A stretch of 64,000 nucleotides of DNA from Fictibacillus fluitans (GCF_030418125.1 NZ_JAUHTR010000008.1:62001-126000), one strand, 5' to 3'; numbered from the stretch's first letter, positions 1 through 8,894 are shown. Translations and numbers: made by a program. Notes: a model not told the origin generated them from the letters alone.

Positions 1-949
1 ACGGATCGAAGGTTTGGATGGACAGCTTGAGAAGAGCAAGGTCGGCATCCGGCCCCGTTAACCCTTTTACCTGCAATATAGCTGCAAACCCAACAAAGAA
101 GACGAACAACAGAACGAGCTGGTAAATCGGCATAAAAATCGCATTTTTTCTGAATACCTTTTCGTTTTGCGCTGAATATATGGATCCAAACGTATGCGGC
201 CACATATAAAATCCGAGCGCGGTCAAAAGGACTGTCGTTACAAACCAGGATGGACTCATACCGCTGTCCGGAAGAGCAAGGAACCCGGGTTTCGCTGCTT
301 CCACCGCCTCAAACATCGGCTGAATGCCGCCATAATAGTGGATTGGCAGATAAATCCCGAGGAATAATACAACCACCAAGATGAGAATATCCTTGGCAAC
401 GGCTGTCCAGGCCGAACCGTGAATTCCGGATACCATGACATACACGGTCACTACCGCCAGTCCGATCCAGATGGCGATGGTGGGAGAAATCGTCCCGTAG
501 GAAGACTCTGAAACAATGATGCCAAGCCCTTTCAGCTGAAGAACAAAATAAGGAATCATAGCTACAACACCCACAAGTGAAACGAGGATGCCTAAATAAG
601 GGCTCTTGTACTTGCTCACAAAAAAGTCAGATTGCGATAATAATTGATTCTCTTTAGCATATTTCCAAATTTTAGGTAGAAGAAAATAAGACATGATATA
701 GGCGAGGCATCCGTACCCGATAATATAATAGGTAGGGCCGCCTTTCCCATAGGCCCAGCCGCTTCCGCCCAGGAACGTGAACGTCGTATAAATCTCACCC
801 GCCATTAAAAGAAACACAAAGATGGTTCCGAATCCCCTGCCGCCGACAGACCATTGCTCGAGGTCCATATCCTTCCCTTTCTTTGCCATGATTCCGAGAC
901 AGATGGACAAGACCATCACGGCAAAGATGATAATCAATGCTGCATTCAT
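1..949 (-). CDS. Sodium:solute symporter (SSS family), C-terminus cut by window edge
   Basis: About 316 N-terminal codons of a sodium-coupled solute permease; the 3' part lies beyond position 1. The ATG at 949-947 overlaps the stop of the upstream DUF3311 gene as ATGA. The translation begins MNAALIIIFAVMV and shows repeated 20-residue hydrophobic helices, the glycine-rich GGRGFGTIFVFLLMAGE segment near residue 35, and a YGKGGPTYYIIGYG stretch near residue 70, typical of SSS permeases. It is the last visible gene of a unit with two M20 amidohydrolases and a PucR-like regulator, so a nitrogenous substrate (ureido or N-acyl compound) is the best inference; the substrate cannot be read from sequence. 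Confidence 0.88.
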   Translation of the reverse strand, partial: MNAALIIIFAVMVLSICLGIMAKKGKDMDLEQWSVGGRGFGTIFVFLLMAGEIYTTFTFLGGSGWAYGKGGPTYYIIGYGCLAYIMSYFLLPKIWKYAKENQLLSQSDFFVSKYKSPYLGILVSLVGVVAMIPYFVLQLKGLGIIVSESSYGTISPTIAIWIGLAVVTVYVMVSGIHGSAWTAVAKDILILVVVLFLGIYLPIHYYGGIQPMFEAVEAAKPGFLALPDSGMSPSWFVTTVLLTALGFYMWPHTFGSIYSAQNEKVFRKNAIFMPIYQLVLLFVFFVGFAAILQVKGLTGPDADLALLKLSIQTFDP

Positions 950-1146
950 TGTGCGTCCCCCTCCCTGTTTCTTGGATCCAGTTTATAGATGACTACCATG
1001 ATCACCGTTGTAATCACTACCCAAATCACGCAGTAACCAAGTAAAAAAGGCATTCCGAAAAGATACGGTGTAACTTTATTGGCAAAATATGTGCCTCCGA
1101 GCAGCCCGATAAACGGAATAAGCGCCAGCCATTTGATTAAGCTCAT
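946..1146 (-). CDS. DUF3311 small membrane protein, symporter partner
   Basis: A 66-residue protein with two transmembrane helices (about residues 5-22 and 32-54) and a short charged C-terminal tail (KLDPRNREGDAQ). It overlaps the following SSS symporter by 4 bases (ATGA), implying translational coupling. Small DUF3311 proteins are regularly encoded immediately upstream of SSS permeases and are thought to act as accessory subunits; the length and the GMPFLLGYC segment fit that family. It is preceded closely by an amidohydrolase gene and is probably in the same operon. Its exact function is unknown. Confidence 0.85.
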   Translation of the reverse strand: MSLIKWLALIPFIGLLGGTYFANKVTPYLFGMPFLLGYCVIWVVITTVIMVVIYKLDPRNREGDAQ

Positions 1147-1166
1147 GAAAATCTCTCCTTCTCCTT

Positions 1167-2351
1167 TTATGAATTCAGCAGCTTAACTGCTGCGTGGGCA
1201 AAAATCCGCACCCCTTTTTCCAATGCATCTTCGTCAATGGAAAACATCGCATGATGATGAGGATATACCGCTTCTTTTTCCTCATTCCCTGCTCCTATAT
1301 AAACAAAGGCTCCCGCTGCTTTTTGTTGGAATGCAGAGAAATCTTCTCCCCCCATATTCGGCTTCATACGATCAACAGCTTCCTCTCCATAAAGCTCTTG
1401 CACGGTTTCTTCCATAACTGCTGTTACCTGCTCATCGTTGATGACCGGCCGGTATCCGAATTCATACCCAAACTCGTAATCTGCTCCATGTGCTTCTGTA
1501 ATGCCTTTAATCACTCTTTCCATGGCAGCTGGCACCGATTTTCTGAGCGAAGCATCAAAACTTCGGACGGTTCCCATAATATCGACACTGCCCGGGATAA
1601 CGTTATGGGTGGTACCACCGATAAATTTAGTAACAGATAGCACAAGCTGGTCCAGCGGATCGGTGTTTCTTGAAACAATGTGCTGAAGGTTTGTCACCAC
1701 TTGTGAAGCAACCGCGATGCTGTCTACCGTCTGATGGGGGAGCGCCGCGTGACCGCCTTTCCCTTTGACCGTAATCGTGAAGGTATCCGGGGCAGCCATC
1801 ATTGCTCCGTATACGATTCCGATTTTGCCGATTTCAAGCGGAGCCCAAAGATGAGCACCGATCACGGTATCAACACCCTCCATCACGCCTGCCGCAACCA
1901 TTTCCTCAGCTCCTCCAGGAAACAATTCTTCACCATGCTGAAAAAGAAAGCGGATTTCTCCTTGAATCTCATCCTTTAATTGGGAAAATACCGAGGCTGC
2001 TCCAAGCAGCATGGCGGTGTGGCCATCATGTCCGCAAGCATGCATTACTCCCGGATTTACGGAAGAAAACTCTGACTCTACTTCTTCATGAATGGGAAGG
2101 GCGTCCATGTCCGCCCGGATGGCCACCACTTTTCCAGGTCTGGCACCGATAATTCTGCCGACCACGCTCGTTTTTGTCGGACGCGACAATTCAATATTGC
2201 CAAACGACTTCAATACCTCGTATACGAAGTTCGACGTATTGATTTCTTCAAACGAAAGCTCGGGATGCTGGTGCAAATGCCGTCTCCAATTCACTACCTG
2301 TTCTCTTACTTCATCCACTAAAAGATTCATTGTTTTTGTCTGCACTTCCAT
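1167..2351 (-). CDS. M20-family amidohydrolase (N-acyl amino acid / hippurate hydrolase type)
   Basis: Zinc-dependent amidohydrolase of about 394 residues, the usual length of the M20D family that releases amino acids from N-acyl conjugates. Visible motifs: AIRADMDALPIHE near residue 85, HACGHDGHTAML near 105 (metal ligands), HGEELFPGGA near 140, a dimerisation domain with GKGGHAALPHQ near 195, and MGGEDFSAF near 350. The ATG at 2351 has GGAG at 2363-2360 with an 8-base spacer, better than the upstream in-frame GTG at 2360. It follows an allantoate-amidohydrolase-like gene with a 34-base gap, so the two hydrolases are co-transcribed. Substrate unknown; presumably it deacylates what the downstream symporter imports. 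Confidence 0.9.
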   Translation of the reverse strand: MEVQTKTMNLLVDEVREQVVNWRRHLHQHPELSFEEINTSNFVYEVLKSFGNIELSRPTKTSVVGRIIGARPGKVVAIRADMDALPIHEEVESEFSSVNPGVMHACGHDGHTAMLLGAASVFSQLKDEIQGEIRFLFQHGEELFPGGAEEMVAAGVMEGVDTVIGAHLWAPLEIGKIGIVYGAMMAAPDTFTITVKGKGGHAALPHQTVDSIAVASQVVTNLQHIVSRNTDPLDQLVLSVTKFIGGTTHNVIPGSVDIMGTVRSFDASLRKSVPAAMERVIKGITEAHGADYEFGYEFGYRPVINDEQVTAVMEETVQELYGEEAVDRMKPNMGGEDFSAFQQKAAGAFVYIGAGNEEKEAVYPHHHAMFSIDEDALEKGVRIFAHAAVKLLNS

Positions 2352-2385
2352 GTTGATCACTCCATCTACTCTTGATTTTCTGTTT

Positions 2386-3690
2386 CTATCTGGATACTAA
2401 CGATTCAATTGCCTTTTTCAATACATGGACAGCCTGTATACAATCATCCAGGGTAGTCCATTCATCCGGATGATGGCTGATGCCCCCCTGGCTTCTGACA
2501 AACAGCATGGCCGCAGGAATGTAGCGTGCAAGTACCATGGTGTCATGCCCTGCTCCACTGGGAAGGAGTACGGGTGTCAGATTCACCTTTTCCACTGCCC
2601 GCAAAAGCAGATGCTGCATCTCGGTTTGGATGGGGACCGGAGCCACATCCAGCGTTTTCTCGTACTCTACTGCAACGCCATGCAATTGTGCTGCCTCTTG
2701 TGCTTTATGAATAATCTTTTCGCTTAGAGCCGTGACAGATGCCTCACTGATATCACGCATATCGACATATACATCCGCCTGGCCTGGAATCACATTAATG
2801 CCATTTGGGAACACTTCCATTTTCCCCACAGTGGCCACTGCTGTCGGACTGACCTCTTTCGGAAGACCAGAAAGTTCATATACGAACCAGCTGGAAGCGA
2901 CAAGCGCATCCTTTCTGTCAGTCATTGGTGTATTCCCCGCATGGTCCGCCGATCCCTTAAACGAGAACTTGTACCACTTTGGTCCCGCAATGCCTGTTAC
3001 CACGCCGACTGGAACATCTTTGTTTTCCAGAACCTTACCTTGCTCAATATGTACCTCTATGAAAGCAGCAATCTCGTTTACATCTCTTTTTGCCTCTAAT
3101 AAACGGCCGGCGACCAGTCCGTACTCCCTGATTACCTGTTCAAACGGCTTACCTTCCCCGTCTTTCAGCCTGAACTGCTGTTCCAGTTCCAGCTCACCCG
3201 TAAAGGCCTGGCTGCCTGTCAGGCCTCCGTTAAATCTTGCTCCCTCTTCATCTGAAAAGATGATTATTTCATAGGTTCGATGCGGCTGATATCCGCTTTC
3301 TTTCCAGGCCTCTGCCACCTCCAACGCACAAAGGACACCCAGCGGCCCGTCAAAATGCCCCCCGTTTGGCACACTGTCCAGATGGGAGCCGGACAGCACC
3401 ACCGGCTCATTTGGATGGCTGCCTGCAAAAACAGCGATGATGTTTCCTGCCGCGTCCTCCCTGACCTCCAGGCCCGCCTCCAGCATCCAGCTTTTCACAA
3501 GCTCCTTTGCCTGCCGTTCTTCTGCGGAGAATCCGATTCTGCAGGATCCACCATCGGCTGTCGCTCCGATCTCTGACAAGCGGGAAAGGCGCCATGCCAC
3601 CCTTTCACCTGAAACTCCTGAATGGTCAAGCTCACTGGAGTAGTTTTCCAACAGTCGTTCTTTGAGCTTACTATTTTGTAATACGGCCAT
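2386..3690 (-). CDS. Zn-dependent M20 hydrolase, allantoate amidohydrolase / N-carbamoyl-L-amino acid hydrolase type
   Basis: A 434-residue dinuclear-zinc hydrolase that cleaves ureido or carbamoyl amide bonds in the cytosol. Family motifs are intact: SGSHLDSVPNGGHFDG near residue 100 (His/Asp ligands), IIFSDEEGARFNGGLTGS near 145 (Glu), HIEQGKVLE near 215, SADHAGNTPM near 250 and SHHPDEWT near 405. RBS AAGGAG lies 7 bases before the ATG. It sits directly downstream of a PucR-like regulator and upstream of a second M20 enzyme and an SSS symporter, which points to use of a purine-derived or carbamoyl amino-acid nitrogen source. AllC and HyuC activities cannot be separated from sequence alone. 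Confidence 0.88.
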   Translation of the reverse strand: MAVLQNSKLKERLLENYSSELDHSGVSGERVAWRLSRLSEIGATADGGSCRIGFSAEERQAKELVKSWMLEAGLEVREDAAGNIIAVFAGSHPNEPVVLSGSHLDSVPNGGHFDGPLGVLCALEVAEAWKESGYQPHRTYEIIIFSDEEGARFNGGLTGSQAFTGELELEQQFRLKDGEGKPFEQVIREYGLVAGRLLEAKRDVNEIAAFIEVHIEQGKVLENKDVPVGVVTGIAGPKWYKFSFKGSADHAGNTPMTDRKDALVASSWFVYELSGLPKEVSPTAVATVGKMEVFPNGINVIPGQADVYVDMRDISEASVTALSEKIIHKAQEAAQLHGVAVEYEKTLDVAPVPIQTEMQHLLLRAVEKVNLTPVLLPSGAGHDTMVLARYIPAAMLFVRSQGGISHHPDEWTTLDDCIQAVHVLKKAIESLVSR

Positions 3691-3754
3691 ATGAAAACTC
3701 CTTCGATTTGGTTATTAGAAAGTATAGAATAGTCAGTCAATTATTAATATATTG

Positions 3755-3788
3755 AAAAAGGACAAAAAGGATGGTCCCTTTTTGTCCA
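3755..3788 (-). terminator. Intrinsic terminator after the PucR-like gene
   Basis: Perfect 11-bp arms (3760-3770 and 3777-3787) around a 6-base loop, followed on the minus strand by a run of five T. It separates the regulator from the hydrolase genes, so those probably also have their own promoter in the remaining 60 bases before 3690. Confidence 0.8.
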
Positions 3789-3799
3789 ATGTTGACAAT

Positions 3800-5557
3800 C
3801 TATGAAGTTGCCAGGTACTCTCTCATGTAAATCGCCATCTGCAGCTCAAAAATCCGTTTGCCTTCCAGACTGTCTCTCCCAAGCAGTTCTCTGATATTTT
3901 GCAGCCTGTATTTAATCGTATTGAGGTGAACATAAGACGCTCTTGCTGTTGACGTCATATTCTGATTGCATTCAATATAGGTTTTCAAGGTTTTGAACAA
4001 CTCGGAATCATGCTTTTCATCATAAGACAGAAGCGGTCCAAGCATATCGGTTACGAACTCCTCAAGCTCATCTCTTTCATGTTTTAAAAAAAGACGGTAG
4101 ATTCCCAGATCTTTATAGGAAAAGATGACCTCGTTATCATTGCGTGAGCGAATGTACTGGGCACAGCGCCTGGCATCACGATGGGAGCTTTGAATCTCTG
4201 AAATTTGTTCAAATACCCTGCCAAGTCCGGCATGAAAAACAAACGTCATGAGCTCCTGAATCTTTTTGTTAAAATGATTAAAAAAATGGATAAACTCGTC
4301 AAGAATTTCTTCTTCATTCCGGGAATCATTGATAATGATGAGCAGATCATATTCCATATTACGGTCCAGGACCAGCACCTTATCTTTTAGATGTTTAACC
4401 TCCCTGTACAGCAGCCGGTTGAAAATCTGTCTCTTTTGGTTGAGCTCATGGAAGGGCAGAAAATCATTGGAAATCAGCAGATTGATGCACAAAAAACGGC
4501 TTTTGTCCGAAATGCCCACCAGACTGCGCTGCGGAAGGGAAAACGTGCCCATTCTTTGGTCAAACAGCTGTTCAAGAAGATATCCTTCATAGTTATAAAG
4601 ATCGGTTCGGATGCGTTCCTGTCCCATCATCTCACGCGCAAATAAGCCACAGCCCAAATCAATGGCCAGCTGATCGAGCGTATCCAGGTCCTTTGCAAAT
4701 ACAGCAAGAATACCGATGGTGATCGTATCCGTTTGGACAGGAAACAAATAAAAAGCAGTCCCGTCTGATTCATGACTCGCAGAGGTACCATGGAGGTTAT
4801 ACATTACGTCTTTCAGGCAATCTTCCTGGTTGGTTCTGAGTTCGGTTCCCGAGCTTTCCGCTTCCACGGAAGAACTTGTTACGATTTCGAAATATTCATT
4901 GTAAACACAGGTCTCTTTTTGAACGAGCCTGGAGAGTGTCGCATTGATTCCTTTCATCCCTGTATGGGACAAGGAGGCTGCCGCCATTTCCGAGTGAATG
5001 CGTTCGGACCGTTCCTGATGGGCGAACAAACTGGCATTTTCAATTGCGATGGTGGCCTGCGCCGCGAAGGTTTCCAAAAGAAGCAGATCACGGGAATTGA
5101 AATATACCTCTTCCGAGAAACTGTCAATGGTCAATACACCAATGCAGCCTTCTTTAGACAGCAGCGGTGCACAAATCGTGCTCACCGGATATTGATGGTC
5201 ACCGACCGCTTTATTAAACAGACTTTGATTTTCGGTTTGGATATTTTCCATCGCCCGCGTTGTATCCTTCATATGCCGAAAGATTTGTCCCTTTTTTGTG
5301 CTGAAGGTTTTTCCGGTCATTCCTTCATTCACATCGAGCGCGATTTTTTGCAGATAATGCAGATCAAAGCCGATCCCGCTTTTTACAACCAGCTTATCCT
5401 GGTTTTCATCATAAATGAACAGAATGCCGGAATAAGCTCCTTCCATTACCCGTACGACTTCCTGCATCAGCTGGTGCAGCACCTTGTCCAGATCCAGAGT
5501 GGACGATAGGACACGGGCCGCATTGATTAAACTCATTAATTGTTTTTCCGATTCCAA
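3800..5557 (-). CDS. PucR/CdaR-family transcriptional regulator with N-terminal GAF domain
   Basis: A 585-residue activator-like regulator. Residues about 20-185 form a GAF sensor (ILFIYDENQDKLVVKSG; APLLSKEGCIGVLTIDSF), the middle resembles the CdaR GGDEF-like domain, and the C-terminus (about 520-580) is the PucR-type helix-turn-helix with ARASYVHLNTIKYRLQNI. Start is TTG at 5557 with GGGGG about 9 bases upstream; the next ATG is at 5536. PucR homologues control purine and allantoin catabolism. Its position just upstream of an AllC-like hydrolase, a second amidohydrolase and a symporter suggests it senses the substrate or a breakdown product and activates that unit. The ligand is unknown. 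Confidence 0.88.
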   Translation of the reverse strand: MESEKQLMSLINAARVLSSTLDLDKVLHQLMQEVVRVMEGAYSGILFIYDENQDKLVVKSGIGFDLHYLQKIALDVNEGMTGKTFSTKKGQIFRHMKDTTRAMENIQTENQSLFNKAVGDHQYPVSTICAPLLSKEGCIGVLTIDSFSEEVYFNSRDLLLLETFAAQATIAIENASLFAHQERSERIHSEMAAASLSHTGMKGINATLSRLVQKETCVYNEYFEIVTSSSVEAESSGTELRTNQEDCLKDVMYNLHGTSASHESDGTAFYLFPVQTDTITIGILAVFAKDLDTLDQLAIDLGCGLFAREMMGQERIRTDLYNYEGYLLEQLFDQRMGTFSLPQRSLVGISDKSRFLCINLLISNDFLPFHELNQKRQIFNRLLYREVKHLKDKVLVLDRNMEYDLLIIINDSRNEEEILDEFIHFFNHFNKKIQELMTFVFHAGLGRVFEQISEIQSSHRDARRCAQYIRSRNDNEVIFSYKDLGIYRLFLKHERDELEEFVTDMLGPLLSYDEKHDSELFKTLKTYIECNQNMTSTARASYVHLNTIKYRLQNIRELLGRDSLEGKRIFELQMAIYMREYLATS

Positions 5558-5596
5558 AAGCGGGTGCCCCCTTTATTCAAGTAGTAGCTTGTTCCT

Positions 5597-5625
5597 ATTA
5601 TAGGCAAACTTGGCGGCTTTCGGAA
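5597..5625 (-). promoter_or_regulatory. Sigma-A type promoter for the PucR-like gene
   Basis: On the minus strand TTCCGA (5625-5620), 17 bases, then TATAAT (5602-5597). It lies in the short gap between the end of the EamA gene and the regulator start. The -10 is perfect and the -35 weak, as expected for an activated or autoregulated promoter. Confidence 0.55.
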
Positions 5626-5630
5626 CCTTC

Positions 5631-6539
5631 TTATGCCAAAGACTCTTGCTGCTTTATTTTTTCTACAGAAACATTTTTTAACAGGGAAAAGAGTATACAA
5701 CCTCCTATGACCAATAAGCTTCCCGCTCCCTGCGTCCATGTCAGCTGCTCGCCTAATAGAAAGTAGGCGAGAACAGATGTAAAAATAGGATTAAAATTTA
5801 AAAATATCCCTGATGCACCCGCCCCGAGCTTTTGCACACCGATGTTCCAAAAAAGCATGCAGAGCACTGTGGAGACAATACCTGTATACAGCAAGGACAC
5901 AGTAAAGGGAACACTCCAATCTGTTACCGTAAAGCTCCCCGCGTTAAACGGAAGCAGCATCAACAAACCGAACATGCCGGAGTACAGCGTGCAGATCAGT
6001 GGAGAAGCTTTCATTGTCGCCCACCTGCTAAAGACCGAATACATTCCCCAGATGCAAACAGCCCCAACCATCCAAAGATCTCCTCTGTTAAATGTCAGAG
6101 ACAGCAGAGAATGGACCTCTCCTTTTGTCAAAACGAGAAGAACGCCTGTAAGGGACAACAGCATGGCCAGAACCTGCAGCTTGTTCAATCGTTCTTTTAA
6201 GAACACAGAAGAACATACTGCAATGGAAATGGCATTTAACGTTGAGATTAGACCAGCATTGGTAGCCGTTGTTTCATGAAGTGCCACAAACTGAAACACA
6301 TTAAAAAGAACCACGCCCGTCAATCCCATTAAGATCATCGGCACGATCGCAGCTTTGGGAGGCAGCAGCCTCTTCTCTTTCCGCCATACGATCGGAAAAA
6401 GACAAATGACAGCAATGATCCACCGTAAACTTGTCAATGTCATGGGCGAAGCATGGCCGATCAATGATTTACTGATTACAAAGTTGCCGCCCCAAAACAA
6501 ACTCGTTAACAGAAGAAGCAATACATAGCCAATTGGCAT
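5631..6539 (-). CDS. EamA/DMT-family transporter
   Basis: A 302-residue inner-membrane protein with ten predicted helices made of two EamA repeats, the normal length for drug/metabolite exporters of the RhaT/YdcZ-unrelated DMT group. Seen: an FWGGNFVISKSLIGHASP start, an ETTATNAGLISTLNAI segment in repeat one, and GIFLNFNPIFTSVLAYFLLGE in repeat two, the typical conserved end of the family. It is divergent from an Lrp/AsnC regulator with a 185-base AT-rich intergenic region, the usual arrangement when an Lrp protein controls an amino-acid exporter. The cargo is inferred only from that context. Confidence 0.88.
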   Translation of the reverse strand: MPIGYVLLLLLTSLFWGGNFVISKSLIGHASPMTLTSLRWIIAVICLFPIVWRKEKRLLPPKAAIVPMILMGLTGVVLFNVFQFVALHETTATNAGLISTLNAISIAVCSSVFLKERLNKLQVLAMLLSLTGVLLVLTKGEVHSLLSLTFNRGDLWMVGAVCIWGMYSVFSRWATMKASPLICTLYSGMFGLLMLLPFNAGSFTVTDWSVPFTVSLLYTGIVSTVLCMLFWNIGVQKLGAGASGIFLNFNPIFTSVLAYFLLGEQLTWTQGAGSLLVIGGCILFSLLKNVSVEKIKQQESLA

Positions 6540-6605
6540 AACAGAACACCCCTATAAACCATTTGTTTAAAATATTAACACGAAACAAAGATAAAAATAA
6601 TAATA

Positions 6606-6631
6606 TTTTGAATTATATGATATAATCAAAA
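6606..6631. promoter_or_regulatory. Imperfect palindrome in EamA/Lrp intergenic region, candidate Lrp operator
   Basis: TTTTGA, 14 AT bases, TCAAAA, with further partial symmetry inside, centred in the divergent spacer 6540-6724. Lrp-type proteins bind AT-rich degenerate palindromes, so this is a plausible operator. The spacer is so AT-rich that chance symmetry is possible. Confidence 0.35.
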
Positions 6632-6724
6632 TAAAGTTTATTTATATAGATAAAAGAATAAATTTTATTAAAAATCACTTGAATCATAGCCAGTTCTGTT
6701 AAATAAAATTAGGAAGTGAAAAGA

Positions 6725-7198
6725 ATGGATGAAACCAAAGCGCTGGACAGTGTGGATTTGCAAATTTTAAATATCCTGCAAACAGTGGATGGAATCAGTA
6801 ATGCTGATCTAGCCAAACGGATTAATTTATCGCCGCCGGCGGTTCATACAAGAATCAAAAAACTGACCCGGGAAGGCTACTTTGACCGCCAAGTCGCCAC
6901 TCTCAATCAGGAGAAACTCGGATTTGACCTGCTCTGTTTTATTTTTATCAGTACTAATCTCCATCAAACCGACAAACTGGATGTTCTTGAGGCGGCATTG
7001 CACGACATGCCCGAAGTGCTGGAATGCTATTGCCTGACGGGAGAATATGATTACCTTTTGAAAGTTGCCAATAAAGGGCGAAAGGATCTGGAAACTTTTA
7101 TTAAAAAGTTAAATAAGCTGGGGATTTCAAGAATCCAGACCAGTTTGGCTTTAAAAGAAATAAAGCATTCCACCACACTGCCTCTATTTAATTCATAA
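6725..7198 (+). CDS. Lrp/AsnC-family transcriptional regulator
   Basis: A 157-residue regulator with an N-terminal winged helix (residues about 5-60; LQILNILQ then ADLAKRINLSPPAVHTRIKK) and a C-terminal RAM/ligand-binding domain (about 70-150; VLECYCLTGEYDYLLKV). I use the ATG at 6725 because AGGAAG ends 8 bases upstream; an in-frame GTG at 6716 lies inside that RBS. It is divergent from the EamA exporter and 48 bases upstream of an MFS pump on the same strand, so it could regulate either. Members of this family respond to amino acids. Confidence 0.92.
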   Translation: MDETKALDSVDLQILNILQTVDGISNADLAKRINLSPPAVHTRIKKLTREGYFDRQVATLNQEKLGFDLLCFIFISTNLHQTDKLDVLEAALHDMPEVLECYCLTGEYDYLLKVANKGRKDLETFIKKLNKLGISRIQTSLALKEIKHSTTLPLFNS

Positions 7199-7246
7199 AC
7201 TTTAATGCTATAATAGCTAAATGTTAATTATGTACGAAAGAAGTGG

Positions 7247-8485
7247 ATGATAGTGGAACGTTGGAAACGAAATATGTGGGTGTTGTGGATCGGAGTATTT
7301 TTTACTTCTGCCAGTTATTCTATGGTCATTCCGTTTTTGCCCCTTTTTCTTTTGCAGATCGGTGTGCATGAAAATACCGAGATGTGGTCAGGGGTGTTAT
7401 TCAGTGCGGCTTTTTTAGCCGGGGCCATCTCTTCTCCTTATTGGGGACTGCTTGCGGATAAGTACGGACGAAAGCCAATGATCATCCGCGCAGGAGCAGC
7501 CCTCTTCGTGATTTATACACTTACCGCCTTTGTCACGAATGCGTATGAACTGCTCGCCCTCAGGATCATGCAGGGCTTACTGACCGGATTTATTCCTGGC
7601 TCCATTGCATTGATCGGAACCAATACACCGAAGAAGCATGTTGGTTACGCCCTCGCCATGATTTCTACCGCGTCCGCATCCGGTGGTATTGTTGGTCCGC
7701 TGCTTGGGGGAAGTATTTCAGCGCTTGCAGGAAACCGGTGGTCCTTTGCCAGCGGTGGCTTCATGGTGCTCCTTTCCACCCTGTTGGTCATTTTTTTAGT
7801 GACCGAAGACAACTTTACTCCAAGTACAGTGAAAGGATCGGTCACGAAGGATATACGAACGGCAGCTTCCAATCGGCCGTTTATGATTGTTTTGCTGCTG
7901 ACAATGGTCACCGTATGCTCCCTCATGACCATCGAGCCTGTCCTTCCTTTGTATATCAAAAAGCTGGGCAGCGCTGAGCATAACATCTCCTTTTTAGCTG
8001 GGGTTATCTTTTCTTTGCCCGGAATCGCAAGTGTCTTGTTCGGAGCCTTTTGGGGCAAGATGGGAGACAAAATCGGGTTTCGCACTGTATTGATCATCGG
8101 GCTGTTCGGCGGCGGGATCGGAACGCTTGCGCAGCTGCTGTTCCATGACATTTGGGGATTTTCTGTCATTCGTTTTATTTACGGGATTTTCTTCTGTGCA
8201 GTTTTCCCTGCCATTAATGGCCTGGTTGTAAAAGTGACACCTGATGATTTCAGAGGAAGAGCATTTGGATTAAACCAGACGGCCAATCAAATCGGGGGAA
8301 TGCTTGGACCGATGCTTGGCGGATTTATCGGCGGCCTCTTTACCATCCACAGCGTTTTCCTTGTGACCGGATTATTCCTTCTGGTTGCAATGGCTGTCGC
8401 ATGGAAATCCAATTGGCAGAACAAGACCCCTCACAACCAGCAGAATGCAAGCAGTCCTTCGTTTTCCCAAAGCCATACGAAATAA
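7247..8485 (+). CDS. MFS multidrug-type efflux transporter
   Basis: A 412-residue, 12-helix major facilitator protein. The MFS motif A between helices 2 and 3 is present (GLLADKYGRKPMIIRAG, about residue 65), and a second copy occurs in the C-terminal half (GKMGDKIGFRTVLIIG). GGIVGPLLGG near residue 145 corresponds to antiporter motif C, pointing to drug:H+ antiport of the MdtG/TetA-like group. The ATG at 7247 has only a weak AAGTGG upstream; GTG at 7253 is an alternative. It lies 48 bases after the Lrp gene and ends at a strong terminator. Substrates are not predictable. Confidence 0.88.
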   Translation: MIVERWKRNMWVLWIGVFFTSASYSMVIPFLPLFLLQIGVHENTEMWSGVLFSAAFLAGAISSPYWGLLADKYGRKPMIIRAGAALFVIYTLTAFVTNAYELLALRIMQGLLTGFIPGSIALIGTNTPKKHVGYALAMISTASASGGIVGPLLGGSISALAGNRWSFASGGFMVLLSTLLVIFLVTEDNFTPSTVKGSVTKDIRTAASNRPFMIVLLLTMVTVCSLMTIEPVLPLYIKKLGSAEHNISFLAGVIFSLPGIASVLFGAFWGKMGDKIGFRTVLIIGLFGGGIGTLAQLLFHDIWGFSVIRFIYGIFFCAVFPAINGLVVKVTPDDFRGRAFGLNQTANQIGGMLGPMLGGFIGGLFTIHSVFLVTGLFLLVAMAVAWKSNWQNKTPHNQQNASSPSFSQSHTK

Positions 8486-8489
8486 GAAC

Positions 8490-8524
8490 AGCCCCTTCGA
8501 TCGTTTGATCAAGGGGCTTTCGTT
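8490..8524 (+). terminator. Intrinsic terminator after MFS gene
   Basis: AGCCCCTT (8490-8497) pairs with AAGGGGCT (8511-8518) around a GATC-containing loop, followed by TTTCGTTT. It lies between convergent genes and may serve both directions. Confidence 0.8.
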
Positions 8525-8534
8525 TGAAGATATT

Positions 8535-8894
8535 CTATTCCGGTTTAAACCATAGACTCTGTTTGTCTTTTGGATCGCCATTGTAGTTGACGAGGATTTC
8601 GTCACCGGCTGCAATGTCTTTATAGGCATAAAACCGAATGACCAAATCTTTCTTTTTTAATTTATACCTGGCGTTTGGTTTGTAGGAATGGTTAAACAGC
8701 GAGCCATATCCCAGAGCGATAGCGTATCCGTCATCCCAATTGAATACGTAGTCCGCCAATACCGTTTTCAGCATATATTTGCATTCTTCTTTCGGACTCG
8801 CTATAACGGGAGCTTCATGAATCAGCTCTCCTTTTTTAATATCACGGGTAGCAAATACACCTCTGCCAAACTTTGAACGCCCAACTTTAATCAT
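8535..8894 (-). CDS. SET-domain protein (protein-lysine methyltransferase-like)
   Basis: A 119-residue stand-alone SET domain. Characteristic elements are visible: GRGVFATRDIKKGELI at residues 9-25 (N-SET/AdoMet part), LGYGSLFNHSYKPNA near 62-76 (the NHS signature) and IAAGDEILVNYNG near 93-106 (the GDEI/YN signature). A full-length eukaryotic-like SET enzyme is much bigger; this minimal form occurs sporadically in Bacillaceae and its targets are unknown. It has its own upstream region and no operon partner. AdoMet-dependent methylation of a protein or small molecule is inferred from the fold only. Confidence 0.82.
   Translation of the reverse strand: MIKVGRSKFGRGVFATRDIKKGELIHEAPVIASPKEECKYMLKTVLADYVFNWDDGYAIALGYGSLFNHSYKPNARYKLKKKDLVIRFYAYKDIAAGDEILVNYNGDPKDKQSLWFKPE

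Noticed and set aside
4772-5509. Plus-strand 245-codon open frame opposite the PucR-like gene
   Set aside because: Antisense to a gene with clear GAF and PucR motifs; no RBS and cysteine/phenylalanine-rich nonsense composition.
6606-6631. TTTTGA...TCAAAA palindrome as a definite Lrp operator
   Set aside because: Kept only as a low-confidence feature; the region is so AT-rich that symmetry could be chance.
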